Shown here one piece after another: positions 22,775 to 33,519 of a stretch of 64,000 nt of DNA. Below the pieces are notes generated by a model that worked only from the letters and a program-made list of their open reading frames with translations, ran no database searches and was not told the DNA's origin. Origin of the DNA: Roridomyces roridus (Eukaryota > Basidiomycota > Agaricomycetes > Agaricales > Mycenaceae). The translations under genes and the position numbers were made by a program. How positions within the stretch are numbered: the stretch's first letter is position 1; every line of letters starts with the position of its first letter. The stretch is taken from the NCBI GenBank assembly GCA_029378245.1, contig JARKIF010000007.1, positions 1,488,001 to 1,552,000 of the forward strand. Reading direction: 5' to 3'.

Positions 22775-22814
22775 TGCAGCCCGCCTTTATTTGGTCACAC
22801 CAAACACAGCACTC

Positions 22815-23205
22815 ATGTCTGGATACAGCTACACCGGCGGACCCTCCCGCTGCTCCGCATACTGGCAACTCTTTTCTCGGGTCCGCTCTCTGTCTTTTGT
22901 CTCGCCGTCGTCGACTGAGCCGTTCCCCAGTGTTACTCTGACGCCGAGTTCCCGAAGCAGTGCGCTGCCCAGCGGGACGACTACCTCGAGTGTATACAGG
23001 GAACTAAGGAGGTGCGTGTGCTGGCCCAGTCGTTCCCAGCCTCGAACTCACAAATGCTTCTCAGAAAGCCCGCCACCTCGCTGTCCAGGCCGAGTACGAG
23101 CGCCAACAAGCACAAGGGCTCGTCGACCACAAGAAGGAGCTCGAAGCAAAAGCGGACGGCGTGCCCACTCGCGTTGGACTCATCCCTACTGGTGACAATA
23201 AATAG
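22815..23205 (+). CDS. Mitochondrial complex I subunit NDUFS5 (15 kDa)
   Basis: A small accessory subunit of NADH:ubiquinone oxidoreductase facing the intermembrane space. Exons are 22815-22880, 22931-23011 and 23065-23205, 95 residues in all. MSGYSYTGGPSRCSAYW, FSRCYSD, FPKQCAAQRDDYLECI and GTKEKARHLAVQAEYER show the twin Cx9C-type pattern: C13, C23, C33 and C43 at 10-residue spacing, which would form two disulfides. The C-terminus GVPTRVGLIPTGDNK is usual for the fungal protein. The longest unspliced frames hide this gene, and only splicing reveals it. Confidence 0.9.
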
Positions 23206-23214
23206 ACCAAACTG

Positions 23215-23925
23215 CAATAGAGGCAATCTTCATCCGAGTGTGATCCTGAGGCCGAGCGGCTGAAGTGTTCTTGTTTCCCTGTTTACCATTCTACAGCAAG
23301 AGCAGAAAGCACATCTACCACCGACTCCCCATCCCCGACTCTTGTCCGCGTCCATCCGGATGTCCAAGGGCCCGCTGACAAGAAACAGGGAACAGCATTT
23401 TTTCTATCGCGCGTTGGAACATATGGAGCTCATGCAGAACCACTTTGCATCTTGCAAACGAGCTCCAGGCCAGCCCGTCAACTGCCGCACAGGTCCGGGC
23501 AACACTCTTATTGGCAGAGAGCATCCGTGACAAACTAGACTGCAAGCGCCACCTCGAAGGACAACACCAGTGCCACGTACGGCCAAGAGCACCCCCGAGG
23601 CCGCCTTGCCAGCCCCACCCGGCTCGCTGCACAGTCCACCAGGCTCAGCGTGCCACACGGAAACGTAGCACGAGACGGCAATAGATGGAATCTTCATCCC
23701 TGCACCCGAGTGTGATCCCGAGGGTCATCTCACTGAACGACTGCATCTGTGGGCTGAATTGTTCTTATTTCCCTGTTTATCTACTTGACGCTTCAACTAT
23801 TTCTACAGCAGGAGCCAGAAAAAAGCACATCTATCACCGACTCCCCAGGCCCGCCATCCGAATGTCCAAGGACGCACTATAAAGAACCCATCGTGCTACT
23901 TATCGCGCGTTGGAACATCGCCCCT
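23215..23925. repeat. Two direct copies of a roughly 200-bp segment
   Basis: The segment starting CAATAGA(G/T)G(G/.)CAATCTTCATCC occurs at 23215-23420 and at 23679-23925. Shared blocks include GAGTGTGATCC, TTCCCTGTTTA, TCTACAGCA, AAGCACATCTA, CACCGACTCCCCA, GA ATGTCCAAGG and TATCGCGCGTTGGAACAT. The second copy contains the 3' end of the F-box gene, so the first looks like a stranded duplicate of that end. The 258 bp between them hold no gene that I can name. Confidence 0.6.
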
Positions 23926-25167
23926 ACCCCCGGGTCCCGCCCCCACGGCTCAGGCAGAAGGGGAAAGCCCACGCGCTGCAGCGACGGGAGCCCTCCCGCC
24001 AGCTGCAGCCGCTTCATCCACCTATAGAAGCTGCCCAGCTCTGCTTCGACCTCGGGATTCTTGTCAGCCTCGCTAAACTGGGCGACGTCGAAGCAGATGG
24101 TCTGGATGTTATTGGTGTCGGGTGGTTTTGGCGAGCCGGAGGAGGGGGCCGAGGAGGAGGGTCATGTCGGCTGGGCTTGGTGACGTACAGCCTGAGGAAG
24201 TGGAGTAGCGGAGAAGGGCACGAGGTCGAGCTGCTCGATGGTCTCGTCTGGCAACGAATCATCAATCGAATCAAGGGGACAAGGATGGAAGGAGCAGTAC
24301 TGGGCCCAATCTCCAACCTCTGGATCGACGAGGTAGCAGACTGGAGGAGGAGGTGCGCTTGTCCTGTCATGGGTCCGATCATAGCGAACTCCTCGAGGCC
24401 CGTCAGCGCAAACGGACTGTTCGGGTGAAGCAACCAAGCCAGTACGGCCGCCCTCCGACTCCGACTCGTCTTCGCCGTCGTCCTTCGACGTCACCGTCGC
24501 CGTCCTCATCCCCCTCCCCCTCCTCTTCCTCCCTCTCCTCCCTCTCCTCCCACACCTGCTCCAGATCAAGCCATTTCAGCGCCGGACGCGCTCGGCTCGT
24601 GCTAGGCGCCCAGACCCACGGCTTCCATGGCCGCACCCCACGACCCAACACGAGCTCCTCCAGCTGCGATGAGCAATCCGCAAAGATGGACGCGTCAAAA
24701 TCCGAGCGGATGTTGAGCCGGCGGAGGGAGGGCAGAGCGATGAGCCGCGTCAGAGGGGGGACAAGCGGACCATCGAGACTCGGGCTGTCATCTGGACCGA
24801 CGAGCGTGAGGTCTGAGAGTCGGGGCAGGTCCATATCCGCGACGAGCGCGACGGCCTCGACATACGCCGAGAGCACCACGACGCGAATGCGAGTCTTGAG
24901 GTGTTGGGAGGATGAGAGCACGCTGTGGAGCCGTGTGTACGCGCCGATCGTGTATTCGCGGTCTTCCTCGATTGTGAGAACGGGGTCGTTGTTGGGCACG
25001 GCGTCCTTGGGGTGCATGATCGTTATATTGTGAAAGAGCGAGGCCTGTGCGCGGTTGACGAAAAGTCGTCCTGTGAGGGCACAGGACTTGAGATCGGCTG
25101 TGTTTTCGAGCTCGCCGACGATCTCGTCCCAGCATTCTTGCGGTAGGCGGGATGAGGCTGAGGCCAT
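23877..25167 (-). CDS. F-box-like / leucine-rich protein
   Basis: The N-terminus LPQECWDEIVGELEN matches the start of an F-box, the part that binds Skp1 in SCF ubiquitin ligases. Leucine-rich repeat-like stretches follow (LPRLSDLTLVG, LPSLRRLNIRS, LEELVLGRGV). The first open frame runs 25167-24403 and passes into a Glu/Asp-rich low-complexity tract near 24480-24560. Downstream, SPFALTGLEEFAMIG and LLLQSATSSIQRLEIG continue the family pattern in another frame (about 24425-24230). The probable last exon holds QTICFDVAQFSEADKNPEVE...MKRLQLAGG and stops at 23877. Two or three introns are needed; the first junction is unclear and could be a frameshift. Confidence 0.6.
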
Positions 25168-25981
25168 CGGGTGGCTGGTAGAGGACAGAGAGATAGAATG
25201 GACAACATTCGACAGAGAGCAGAGGGTTTTTGACCTCTTGAGGCTCAGCCCAGGATTGCCTTGCGCACGAATGACATACGATGGCCTGAAATAACTTGTT
25301 GGCGGGAATCAAGGACGGAATCTCGGGGCGGGCTGGGCCAAGTCCCTGTGATCTAGAGCCTGAAGGATCATATTGGACCCTGGAGAGAGCCTCAGAGAGG
25401 CATGTGTGTCGTTGAATTGGTGGAGGCAAGTTGGCATGAGAAGTAGAGATTGAGGGATTGAAATTTTCTGAGCCGACTGTTAGTCTGAGCCCCCAAGTCC
25501 CTGAATCTATTCTGCAAGACTTGTTGGAGTTTGTGCGTTCACACTGATATCCAATTAATGAGAATAAGATTTACACGGTGGCCGTGAGGCTGGGTGGTAC
25601 AAGCTCGTGAGGAACTCCCTCTGTAACTACCGTATATATGCTATCCTGTGAGTCAAGTCGTGAGTCATATGAGAAATATTCTTACTAAGTGTTCCATAAT
25701 TCTGAGTCGAGGTGAGTCGAAGGTTACTAATTACCCGAGGCATCGCCGAGGCGGCTATGTGCCGAATGCTCATTTCCCAACAAGACTGCAACGGAGCTTG
25801 AACGAAGTGAAAACGGAGGGGTGCAATCAATTTCGCACTTCTTAGCGGAGGTTACGGAGCGCGAAGGTCTGTAAGAGAGACTAATCCGAGTCCGGCCCGG
25901 GCAGCCGCATCGCATCAGTCAGAGTCTGCTGCGCGAAAGCTGCGGCGCGTGACTGTGACCGCAACCACTGATGCAACCGGC
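25168..25981. other. Intergenic region, no gene seen
   Basis: 814 bp separate the divergent starts of the F-box and Zn2Cys6 genes. I see no coding or structured RNA feature. It presumably holds both promoters. Confidence 0.5.
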
Positions 25982-28166
25982 ATGAACCCGACGAGCAAGA
26001 AACCTAGGCCCCCTGCCTGCGACGCCTGTAAGGTAGGCTCAAGACCACTGGCCTGTTTATGAAATATCGTTACAAGCCCACCTTGAAGGCACGAAAGGTC
26101 CTTTGCCACCGTCAACCAAACGGTCTCCCTTGTCCTCGTTGTGTGGAAAAAGGAATACTGTACGTGGAGTCCCCCGCAATCACTTTTATTCTGCTCACCG
26201 TTCATAGGTGCAAAACAACATATGTTCCTCGTGGCCGACCTAGGAAGAATCCTCCTTCCGATTTGCACCAGCCGGTCATTGAGACAACCTCTCCAATCAT
26301 ATGTGACGCGCCAGAACCAGGAGGCTCCAATGTCGCACTGTGGCGGCCAAATTTCTCAACGGAACTCTCTTCTGAACTTGTGCAAGATTTGTTCGAGAGT
26401 AATTGTATCTTGTCCTTAGGTTTGTTCGATGACTTAATTTCCTTCAGGTTTCACTCATTCTCCATTCCCTCGGCTCCCTATATTCGAGAATATTGATATA
26501 GCAGCCACATTGGCTGCTGCGTCGTGGAAAATCGACCTTCTTCCACCAGAAACCCGTGTTCTGGCGTACTGTATCTGTGCACAAGCCTCCTTGATATCTT
26601 TCCACCCCAGAATCATCGGACCCGGGCCAAAACCACTTTCACTAGTCGATCGCTCGGTCTTGTTTCCTGGCGCAGATCTACGGGTATACGGTATGCGACG
26701 AGCAGCTGCGTGTAGGGCGTTGTACGAGCTGGCCGTCGACCTGGCATGTGAGGCGCGAATACATCTCCGTCCCTCGAATTGCAACGCCGTATCCTGCTTC
26801 ATACTGGGAAATCTTGATGAATGTGAGCTCTATCGACTTGTTTCTTTACTTGTGATTCTGATGCGGTGACTCATAGCGCCCTCTCGGCCTTGGACCATTT
26901 CATATATGTCTCATGTTCGCACACTTATCACCCATGACGGGTCTATAGTTGAAAAAATCACCTGGGGCGCATTTCTTGTACGTTCCATTTTGATGCTGTC
27001 GTATTTCGTTGAAACACCGTTCAGATGATGGAGGTTCTTCCAGGGGTCCTGGAACGCAAACCCATTGTCCTGTACGCTGGAATCCTGCCATTAAATGTAC
27101 TGAGCTGAGCAGCCGAGATCCCAGAACCTATGCCGACCAGCTCTTGCTGACGGGACCCGAGCCACGACCATTGGATCAAATTCTGGAAACTCTTCGTCCG
27201 ATGGCTCAACCTTCGTCTGGCAAGGCTGTAGCACACATGGTTTATACATCGATTAGACCCGGTAATTTTTTGGTTCATTCTCTCTCTCTCGACTGAGCTG
27301 AAATTTCTCGACAAGCTCTTTTTCATATTGGGCGTCTCGCTCGTGAGTTGCACGACAAAATCACAGGGGGTCCGTTCCATACTCGCTTTATATTTCGTAA
27401 CATTTAACTTCCTCACAGTACATGCACGGCGCGAGCCAATATCAGAAAAAGCTGTCATCGATTTTCTGTCTGCCTTGGCAATGCTCCAATCCATCGTCTC
27501 CCTCCTCTTCACACAAGTCAACTGGCAACTAGAACCTCAGCCCATCCTCAAGCATCCACCGTACACATCGGACGAAGAGAATGTCCAGTCCTGCACATTC
27601 TCCATATCCGTCGGCTTTACGAGTCTTGTTATCGCCCTCCACCGCGAAATGGATTATCGCGCCTCGATATCAAGTAGGAGCGACGGAAAGCAGCAAGATC
27701 GGTGGACGCTGGAACGCACAGCGCTCCTCCGGCAGCAGGCTCACGCCATGGCAAGCTCGGCGGTCGACGACGTCGCGCGTCTCCTCAAGCTCACCCCCTT
27801 CCCACCCGATTCCCTGCTGATCAACTGCGTCGGGCTTATCCCTTGGGCGGAATTCTGCCTGGAAGAGGCGGATGCAGCCGGCGGCATTTTTCCGGAGCGG
27901 ATTTTTGCGTTCGAATGGTGCGTCTTCCCTCCCTTATCACGAATGTGCGTGTTTGTTCAAAAACGGTTCGATCAAGTATATTGGAGATGCTGAAAGCGTT
28001 CGGCTATTCACGAGATTTCACAGACTCGCACAACTCGCTGATTGAGCGCATGGAAGCTCACCTCGCGTCGCGGAAGGCTATGGATCTAATGGTACCCTCC
28101 CAGAATCTGGCCCTGACGTTCCCCGACGTCGACGACATGAACACCTGGGGGTTCCCTATAATGTAG
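25982..28166 (+). CDS. Zn2Cys6 transcription factor with fungal regulatory domain
   Basis: A nuclear zinc-cluster regulator. The first exons, 25982-26032, 26089-26159 and 26208-26398, build CDACKARKVLC, PNGLPCPRCVEKGILC and TTYVPRGRPRK, a full six-cysteine cluster at about residues 13-40. The next exon, from 26448, reads FTHSPFPRLP, SWKIDLLPPETRVL, SLISFHPRIIGPGPK, GMRRAAACRALYELAVDLAC and NAVSCFILGNLDE. Further exons contain PWTISYMSHVRTLI, DQLLLTGPEPRPLDQI, SALAMLQSIVSLLFTQVNW and HAMASSAVDDVARLLKL. A last exon from about 27980 encodes MLKAFGYSRDF and ends NTWGFPIM. About ten exons are needed. It has a decayed relative at 4740-6345. Target genes are unknown. Confidence 0.8.
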
Positions 28167-28747
28167 ATGGCAACGTTAATCTGACAACATCTTTCGGTGG
28201 TTTTGCAATCACACCAAATTATTCTGGGGGTCTGAATCCGAAGGTTAATACATCGGTGGGCAGGCATGCATGTAAGGGTCTGTCCAGGAATCTTAAACCT
28301 CATGACATGGCGCAGCAAGGGTGAGATTCAAAAGCCACGAGCGTGGAAATAGCAGTGGCGGTCCGGGATAGGCACATAAGTACCGATTTGGACTGGCAAT
28401 CGGAACGTGGCGCGAGCGGGGTTGGGGGTACGACTTACGAAGTTCAATTGGCACTCCGCGACACAAGCAGCGCATGAAAACCACGGCCACCCTGAAAGAA
28501 GACTTTGGTTCTCTGGACCCAATAGAAGAAATTCCGTTTTCGTCCAGCGATCGACGGTGCCAATGGCTATTTGCACCAGACCCCAGGAAATACACGTGTT
28601 TCGTAGCTAGCATCGTCTATCGTCCAACTAGAAAGTCTTCGTCGGCCCATTCTCGCAAAAATATCCGAATCTTTGAAAACCGATAAGTGAATAGATGGAT
28701 GAATGTGAGAGAAGATCACCGTGTGCGGGCCATTTGCATCAAATTGA
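28167..28747. other. Convergent 3' region, nothing recognised
   Basis: 580 bp lie between the stops of the Zn2Cys6 and C2H2 genes. Short frames exist on both strands, for example 28474-28686, but none has recognisable content or splice support. Confidence 0.4.
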
Positions 28748-29801
28748 TCAGCAGCGAAGAGAATAGCCCACGATCGGATGCGTCACCACTTCAACTTGCT
28801 GCCGCTTGCGAACTGCACGAGGACGAGGCTGCACTTGATCTGCAGAAATGCCGCTCTCTGTCGCGGGTTCAGCAGGAGTGGAGGCACGTCGCCAAACGAA
28901 AGGACCCTGGTAATCCCACGTGAATTGCGCCGGTGTGGTATCTGGGTGCACGGGGAATGGGGCGGCTTCGCAGTGCGCGACACTAACTTTGGTGGTTGCG
29001 GTCTGCGGCGGGTCGTCCTTGTGGAATTTATGCATCCCCTGCATGTGACGCGCGAGGTTCACCTTGATGCCTGAGAAAATGATTCACAGAGAGCCGGAAC
29101 GGTGAGAATGAGACTCACCAAATTCTTTGAAACAGCCTGGAAAATCACAGCTGAAACCTGGGCCACATACATATAGGACTTGGAGCGGTGTGAAGGATGT
29201 GGAAATGGACGCACGCTTTTCACCGGCATGAAAAAATGAATGTGATCGCAGTTCGGCCCCACTATGGGATACTCGTTAGCAGTGGGAGCGGTAGGACGAA
29301 CAAAATCACTTGCGTCGAGAAAATTCGATAACAACGATCGCAGGGGTGGGTTTTGATAAATTTCCGCCTACGCAGTGCCGTCGTCTCCTTGGGCGTTCTG
29401 GGAGAATCGGGAGGCAAGAGCAGTGGGGAAGTGCTGCAACTGAGCAAGGTCAGGATAAGTCATATCCAAAATACGGCTCGCGCACAGAGGAAGAGTCGTG
29501 GCCAACGTCAAATTATCCAGACACTGAGGGAGACTGTTGGGAATTGAGAATAACACTCATTTCAGCAGGAGAATTCATACGCAAGATAGGGATCGTTATA
29601 AGGCGCAAATTCGAGCGAAGGATGGACGTTTGGCGAAGGGAGCAAGGGAGCGAAGTCGTAGAATTCCGGAGCCTCTTTCACCACAAAAGACGACGCAGCG
29701 GAGAGTCCCGGATAGTAGTTGCCCAGTGCGGAGGTCAAGCTCGGGTAGCGTTCGACCGCCTCTTGAGAGAACTGCGGCGCAAAGCTGAAATTGTGTGCCA
29801 T
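28748..29801 (-). CDS. C2H2 zinc-finger protein
   Basis: A probable DNA-binding regulator. Exon 1 starts at 29801 (MAHNFSFAPQFSQEAVERYP). A later exon reads RRRKFIKTHPCDRCYRIF, the Cys pair of a first finger, followed by LRSHSFFHAGEKR, its His pair plus an HAGEKR linker like TGEKP. The second finger is CDFPGCFKEF joined across an intron to GIKVNLARHMQGMHKFHKDD, that is C-x4-C-x12-H-x4-H. The last exon ends at 28748 with a basic PRPRAVRKRQQVEV stretch. The frame at the junction near 29312 is not settled by one unambiguous splice choice. The targets are unknown. Confidence 0.65.
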
Positions 29802-31620
29802 ATTGCTGACAGTGACAGTCAGGTAGATGTAGAGATAGATAGATTCAAAGCTCACCTCTCTTTTTATTCAATTTGGATGCGAGAAAGCCCCAGGAGTCGA
29901 GAAATGGTTGGAGGGGTCGCCTCACCGGCTCGCATTAAATATGAGGCACGTCAGAACTTTGCCGGTGGAACAGAACGTCCGGTGGAGTCATTTGATGAAT
30001 AGTGACGCGGGGGATAAGAAGGATTCAGAAGTTAGAACTCAGACAAGAGTGAAGGGTCCGCCGGCATGTGACAGTGCCGCATGTCGGAGTTTCCAGTCGC
30101 TTGATCGGCCGGCGGCAGCTATCTCCGTTTCATTCTCACCTCGTTCGAACACCCATGAAACGGCGTTCTAGTCTCATACGACCTGAACATGTGGCTCAAG
30201 AGCTTCCCAGCGTCCATGCCAATATTGTCCCCAGTCGCCGCCCCGACTCGGTTCCCAGATATCCTTGGCCTTTTTGTGGCCTTTTCTGGCCTTTTTAAAG
30301 ATTTCACCTGGGTTTCGGCTTTAGGGTCGTCCCAAATCCAATGTGGCTGGCGTGCCTTTTCTTGCGATTCCTTTCAAGTCGATCGGCGTCATCCGTCTGT
30401 CTCTCTGTTACATTTCTGGCTCCGTGGCAGAACGAAACTCGTCGGCGTTCTCAGGATTGCCGCCGGTCTCGAGTCGTGCGCGCCCGCAGGTTTGCTACCC
30501 TGTCTGCGGCCAACTCCAGTCTACCAATGAGGTAAATTGCCTCGTTTGTACACGCGCCCTCAATGTACCACATCCCGGCGGACTGCCGTGCATCTCAAGG
30601 AGTTCTTCCGCGTCCTTCCTCTGGCTCCTTGTCTCATGGTACACACGGGTCTCGGTAACAGGCGCCCCGTCACATCGAATCGAGTTGAAAATGTCTCCTC
30701 GCCGTGGTCCAGTTTCATCCAAAGCGCAGTTCTCACTCCAAAGAATTGCCTGCCGCGGCTGAGCATGTCCCAGCAAGCCGGGGCTTCTGCCCGTCTTGGC
30801 AAGGGAGGGCAAGGGCCTCGAGAATTCTTCAACCGGGTAATCGAACCGGATGTCTTCAATGACTCACGTTCCCCTTCTGCCCCGTAAACCCAGACGTCGC
30901 CCGGATGCAATCGTTTTTATTGGTACCTACCACCATCATCTCTCGGCACCTCACCACCCAAATCTCACTCTCTCGACGCAGACAGGGCATGAAGAACTCC
31001 GCATAAGCTATATCGGCAAGCCCGTCCGCGTCATCAAGTCGCTCGAGAACGAGTTCTACAGGGTCTTCGTTGACGGCGTGGACAGGGGTCTGGCCAACAC
31101 CGTCTCAGTTCTGCCACCCACCCAACCAGGGCCCTCAAGAGGTCAACCTTTCGACGGCCACTATCGCGCCACGGATAAGAGGCACCTCGCTGCTTACCAC
31201 CATCATATCCTCGGCACCTCACACCCGATTCCCATCCCGCGACACAGACAGCGCGTGAAGAGCAACGGCAAGCTCCCCAGACTATACTTATTGACGGGTG
31301 GAATTTCGACTGTTCCTTCGCGGGTCATTTCTGCACCGACATGTTTGAGGTCCACACGGCATTTCCTGTATCCTCAGGCCTCATCACCCGGCCAGTGTCC
31401 TCTCTGCAATGGACTCCCACTCACCAGAGTCACCACCGACTCCCCTTCAACTGCTCCATCTTCGTTGGAAGGGCAGCCGTTACGCCGAGTGGCGAGCGGT
31501 GTCGCGATGCAACGCGACAAATGGACGGAGGACCAGTCGTTTCGGACCCGTTTACTAGCTAGCAAGCTTCGCGAGACGGACACCCTGGCAGTATCGTTGC
31601 TTGGACCACTCGGTGGTTAA
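29802..31620. other. Region without a confident gene; one 256-codon ORF of unknown status
   Basis: The largest frame is 30850-31620 on the plus strand, starting MSSMTHVPLLPRKPRRRP. It is rich in Pro, Ser, Arg and His and shows no domain that I know. It carries a partial internal repeat: TACCACCATCAT...CTCGGCACCTCAC occurs near 30925 and again near 31196, followed each time by a CAGACAG...TGAAGA segment. Neighbouring frames (30343-30762 plus, 30495-30910 minus) overlap and conflict. The ORF could be a rapidly evolving gene or chance. I do not call it a gene. Confidence 0.35.
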
Positions 31621-31703
31621 ATCCTCTCTCTCTGGTACACCAAAAGTCTACTTTACAATGTATGTACAAGATCCTGTGAGTAGAAAGATATGTACATTGT
31701 CTG

Positions 31704-33116
31704 CTAAATGTCCATGGCCAAAGGGTCGGGCGACCCGCCGCGCATCTCTTCGCTCTTGCTGAAAGTAATCGACCTGGACCTGGACTTGACAGGCGTAGCA
31801 AGGACCAAAGTGACACCTTCCCTCGCTCGTATCGCAGCCAGCCTAACCTCCTCTGCTTTAGCCTTTTCCTCCTCCTGCTCCTTCTCCCGCTGCAGCTTAC
31901 GCTGCGCCTCGACAGACTTGTCATCCCGTTCGCGAGGCTTGAACGCACGCTTCATGCTGACCTCCCGTGTTAACACGCGCCTCTTCGCGCCGACGCTCCC
32001 CTCACGTTGTTGCTCCCGCTCCCGTTCCTGTGCCAGTGTGATTGAAAGAGAGCGCGACCGCGAGCGGACGGGTTCCTCGAGCGTCTTGCGTGAGAGACCA
32101 GCAGACGGAACGCTTTTGGCGGGTAGGTCGGGGGATGTGGCGCGTTGCTGCTCGTCTTCTGAGCCCTCCGAGTCGGAGAACGGAGAATGTGGGAAGACCT
32201 TGGACCTAAGGAGCTCGACTTGGTCAGGCAGGGTCGCTTTGAACCTGCTCGACCTGTGAGAGACGGAAACGGAAACGAGGGGTAAGATTTTGCTTACCGA
32301 GGCTCGACCACATCCTCGCAAAACACCTGCATCCAGTCGCGGTCGCGACTACGGTGCAGCAGCCCTTCCTCTAGACTTTTAGCCAGCTGCCACGTCGACA
32401 ACTTGTCCATGAACGCCTCGAGTCGGTCTTCGAGTGACGCAGGGGGCGGTTCTACCTTCCGCCGCTTCCTACTCGGGGAGGAAGCCTCAGGGGGAGGCAG
32501 GGCAGCAGGGAGCGATAGCTTGAGCATGTAGAGCAGTATCTGTATCTGGACCCTTTATGTACCTGCGTCAGCGTGGGCCTCGATTTCAGAGAATGCAATG
32601 CCAAAGCTCACTCACTCCCGACGTTCCATCCTCTCCATCCACGTCGTTCTCCACGTCTCATTATGCCACGGTTCATCCTCGTCCCCCTCGCTCTTCTCAT
32701 GCGCGACAGCGTACCACATCATGCTCTCCTCCTCCTCGCCCTCGCCGCCTCCATTAGCGAGTATTCGCGGCAGCTCCTCGTGGTACTTGTTCTTCACCAT
32801 CCTCGTTGTCGACAGCAGCCGCTCCAGGAGCTCGTGTAGGGGTTGATGTTGGACGACGCGCAACAAGGACGGCACGAAAAGCCCCAGAGGCATTATAGAC
32901 TGTCGACAAAAACGCAGTCAGCTCGCGAAACCAAGCTAGTCATCCACGTACCTCGGGGAGCCACAAGAACTGGAAATACGTCCGCGCCGTAAAATCCTCG
33001 CCAGATTCGGGCGTCTTGAGCACCAACGGGTAATCTTGCGAGATGGACTTTTCTTGGGTGGCATTCCAAGGCACCCTGGGATCGGGGATATGATACTGAA
33101 GTGTCTGGACAGCCAT
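31704..33116 (-). CDS. Sld3-like DNA replication regulator
   Basis: Exons 33116-32952, 32899-32616, 32552-32298 and 32244-31704 give 414 residues with introns of 52-63 nt. The sequence runs FTARTYFQFLWLPE/SIMPLG, ELLERLLSTTRMVKNKYHEE, MERMERRE/VQIQILLYMLKLSLP, WMQVFCEDVVEPR/FKATLP, RSKVFPHSPFSDSEG and KRRVLTREVSMKRAFK. The C-terminal third is charged and Ser/Arg-rich. From memory this matches basidiomycete proteins annotated with the Sld3 C-terminal domain. Sld3 loads Cdc45 onto licensed origins and is activated by CDK phosphorylation. The name rests on recall of those motifs, so it is moderately secure. Confidence 0.6.
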
Positions 33117-33519
33117 TATACGCGTCGTCGTAGACGCGCCGGCGCGATGAAGGTCGTTGAGGACAAGTACAAGAAGGGGAGAGTCAAGACGCGTTTTGTC
33201 GGAGTTTGAATTCTTTCGGTCATATGATTTCATTGATTCTCGATTGTAGACAACTTTACTGTAATGCAATGGTACAAAGTATGCGAGTTAATTTATGAAA
33301 GCAATGGAAAAAGAAAGGAAGACTAAGAGTTGAAAAACCAAATCCAAGGAACCAGCGCCCACCAATTGACGATAGTTAAAACATTAAAAAACACACATTG
33401 CGCTCCGTGCCACAGCGCGCGTAATCCTGGCTTCGAGGACACGTCGCACGGTCGCGCACGCGCTCTGCGTTTCGCAGCAGACGCGGCTTCCAACTTACCG
33501 AGCCATGCCAACAAACCGG

